From positions 1,932,001 to 1,996,000 of the forward strand of contig NZ_LR134378.1 of NCBI RefSeq assembly GCF_900637555.1: 64,000 nucleotides of DNA, written 5' to 3'. Source of the DNA: Lautropia mirabilis (lineage in GTDB: Bacteria; Pseudomonadota; Gammaproteobacteria; Burkholderiales; Burkholderiaceae_E). This document shows positions 62,384 to 64,000 of the stretch, piece after piece (position 1 is the first letter of the stretch; each line of letters starts with the position of its first letter). The notes beneath the pieces were generated by a model that saw nothing but the letters and a program-made list of their open reading frames with translations, was not told the DNA's origin and made no database searches. Made by a program: the position numbers and the translations under genes.

Positions 62384-64000
62384 ATGGCGCGCAGCGCAGC
62401 TCAGGCAACCGCCAATGAACACTGGGCCAGTCGGCACATCGGGCTTTCCGGGCGGGCCATCCGCCTGTTGCGGGAAGCCCGCTGGATCGTCCTGTGCTTC
62501 CTTGCCATCTTTCTCTTTCTGATCCTGCTCAGCTACAACCCGGTCGATCCGGGCTGGTCGCACGCCGTCACCACCCGCCAGGTCCACAACCTCGGCGGGC
62601 GCATCGGTGCCTGGTTTGCCGACCTCATCCTGTACCTGTTCGGGCTCTCGGCCTACCTGTTCTCGTTCTTTCTCATGCTGCGGGTGCTGGCCAGCTACCG
62701 GCGGCTGCATCAGGAAGCCCAGCTGGCGCGCACGCTGCCGCTGGCCGATGCCAAGCCGGTCAGTCGCGCCCGCACGGTCAGCCAGAGCGCCGACACGCCG
62801 GAGGCCCTGCCGCCTTCCCGTTTTGCCTGGGAACGCTGGATCGGCTTCATCCTGCTGCTGGTCGGGTGCAGCGCCCTGGAAGGCTCGCGTCTCTACAACC
62901 TGAGCGCCAATCTGCCCTTGGCCCCCGGGGGGCTGCTGGGGGCACTGGTTGCCGGGCCCGTCCACGTCATGCTGGGAGCCGTCGGCGGCACGCTGGCGCT
63001 TCTGCTGCTCATTGCCATCGGCTTCAGCCTGGCCACCGGCGTCTCCTGGATGTCCATTTTCGAGCGCACCGGGGCCGTCCTGGAAGGCAGCGTCGACTAC
63101 ATCCGTCAGAAACTCGTTGCTCGTGCCGATCGTCAGGCTGGTGCGCGTGCGGCCCGTCAGCGGGGCAACCTGCTGGGGCGTGCGCCCGTGGACCTGGACG
63201 GTGACGAGAGCGGTGCGCCGCTGATCCGTCCTGCCCGACTGACCCAGGGCAGCACCGCCAGCGCCGACGAACCCGACGAAGACGACATCTATCTGGATGA
63301 CGATACCCTGCCGGCTCAGGGCCGCAGGGCAGGGCGCAGCAGCCGCGATGCTGGTGCTCCCGATGCCGTGGTCGGCAGCATGGCCAGCGCATCGTCCAGC
63401 CTGGATGGTCTTGTCACCGGAACGGCCCAAGGGGGGCAGGGCGTGCATGCCGCCGACCCTGATGATGCCGATGGCGCACCGGGCAGTCACCTCGCGGGCG
63501 CGGCAGATGCCGACGAGACCCCGGCCCGTGGAGGCCTGTTCGGCGGCCTGCTGAGTCGCGTCGCCGGCGCTGCCAAGGACGCCGTCTCCGGTGGCCGTGA
63601 AGGCGTCACCGATCGCCATGGCGCGGTCGAGCCTACCATTGCCGGCTTTGGCGAGCCCGGGCTGGATGACGATCCCGACATGCCTGCCACCCGCGGCGGC
63701 ACCGCAGGCGCAGCATGGCAGGAACCGCATCCTGCCCCTTCGGGGCGCGGATCGGAGGGCGCAGCCCAGTCCCTCGGTGCCAGCCACGCACCCACCACAA
63801 ACGTTTCGCATGGCGGCGCATCGCACGGCAACGCCTACGTCGGCCAGACCGTCGGGGTCCAGCGCGAACCCGTGCGTGAAAGCACCACCATCAGCAAGCC
63901 TCAGCCCGCCCCGGTGTACCGTCACCAGGGCGAAGATTCCCCGCTGCCCGACCTGGCGCTGCTGGATGCGCCGCCGGCCACCGTCGAGACGATGTCGCCC
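62384..64000 (+). CDS. ftsK: DNA translocase FtsK (3' truncated by window end)
   Basis: 539 codons are open to the right edge. GGAGGACAAGGG precedes the ATG at 62384. The N-terminal part has the membrane domain of FtsK: first span WIVLCFLAIFLFLILLSYNP, then LILYLFGLSAYLFSFFLMLRV, FAWERWIGFILLL and TLALLLLIAIGFSLATGVSW. It is followed by a long acidic, Gly/Ala/Asp/Ser-rich linker, and the window ends at SPLPDLALLDAPPATVETMSP-like sequence, which normally precedes the FtsK alpha domain. The motor and gamma domains lie outside. FtsK couples septum formation to chromosome segregation. Confidence 0.93.
   Translation, partial: MARSAAQATANEHWASRHIGLSGRAIRLLREARWIVLCFLAIFLFLILLSYNPVDPGWSHAVTTRQVHNLGGRIGAWFADLILYLFGLSAYLFSFFLMLRVLASYRRLHQEAQLARTLPLADAKPVSRARTVSQSADTPEALPPSRFAWERWIGFILLLVGCSALEGSRLYNLSANLPLAPGGLLGALVAGPVHVMLGAVGGTLALLLLIAIGFSLATGVSWMSIFERTGAVLEGSVDYIRQKLVARADRQAGARAARQRGNLLGRAPVDLDGDESGAPLIRPARLTQGSTASADEPDEDDIYLDDDTLPAQGRRAGRSSRDAGAPDAVVGSMASASSSLDGLVTGTAQGGQGVHAADPDDADGAPGSHLAGAADADETPARGGLFGGLLSRVAGAAKDAVSGGREGVTDRHGAVEPTIAGFGEPGLDDDPDMPATRGGTAGAAWQEPHPAPSGRGSEGAAQSLGASHAPTTNVSHGGASHGNAYVGQTVGVQREPVRESTTISKPQPAPVYRHQGEDSPLPDLALLDAPPATVETMSP

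Overview
The window is GC-rich and almost fully coding. Its housekeeping gene order (argH / LytS-type kinase / LytTR regulator / hemC-hemD-hemX-hemY-ppa; sensor kinase and FixJ-type regulator next to aceE-aceF-lpdA; trxB near ftsK) points to a betaproteobacterium of the order Burkholderiales. A Lautropia-like organism is possible, but I infer this from gene order and codon use only, without a database comparison.

Layout. 1-1.1 kb: 3' part of a Dcu-type C4-dicarboxylate transporter. 1.1-4.6 kb, minus strand: a glyoxalase-fold protein, the T and A subunits of an ECF-type uptake transporter, a Sfp-type phosphopantetheinyl transferase and an unidentified 173-residue protein. 4.7-19 kb, minus strand: two large assembly-line genes, a hybrid NRPS/PKS/aminotransferase (A-PCP-KS-AT-ACP-AMT) followed by an NRPS (C-A-PCP-C-PCP), closed by a strong terminator. 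19-24 kb: an SGNH-hydrolase-like lipoprotein, a zinc deacylase of the succinylglutamate desuccinylase family, a 15-unit heptanucleotide tandem repeat, a DUF4136-like lipoprotein and a DapA-fold protein that appears to lack the catalytic residues. 24.3-25.1 kb: a 407-bp tandem duplication carrying tRNA-Arg(ACG), its terminator and the 3' end of the FixJ-type gene. 25-35 kb: two-component system divergent from the pyruvate dehydrogenase operon. 35-46 kb, minus strand: a catechol-siderophore locus (FecCD permease, ATPase, binding protein, aryl-AMP ligase, aryl carrier protein, EntF-like Ser NRPS with thioesterase) followed by two nitroreductase-fold genes, one BluB-like. 46-64 kb: CorC-type protein, argH, LytS/LytTR pair, haem genes, ppa, nadE, glnB, smr, trxB, a Crp/Fnr regulator and the 5' part of ftsK.

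How the genes work together. The phosphopantetheinyl transferase at 3-4 kb is the obvious activator for all carrier domains in the window. Manual specificity-code reading gives Val-like for the starter A domain, Gly for the second NRPS and Ser for the EntF-like protein. The 35-46 kb locus therefore looks like a DHB-Ser (enterobactin-type) siderophore system with its own importer, while the dihydroxybenzoate-making genes must lie elsewhere. The 5-19 kb locus would make something different: a Val-derived, malonate-extended, beta-aminated unit joined to Gly, then passed to a terminal C-PCP pair that has no adenylation domain and no thioesterase. That orphan ending and the beta-aminating hybrid are the most promising novel biology here.
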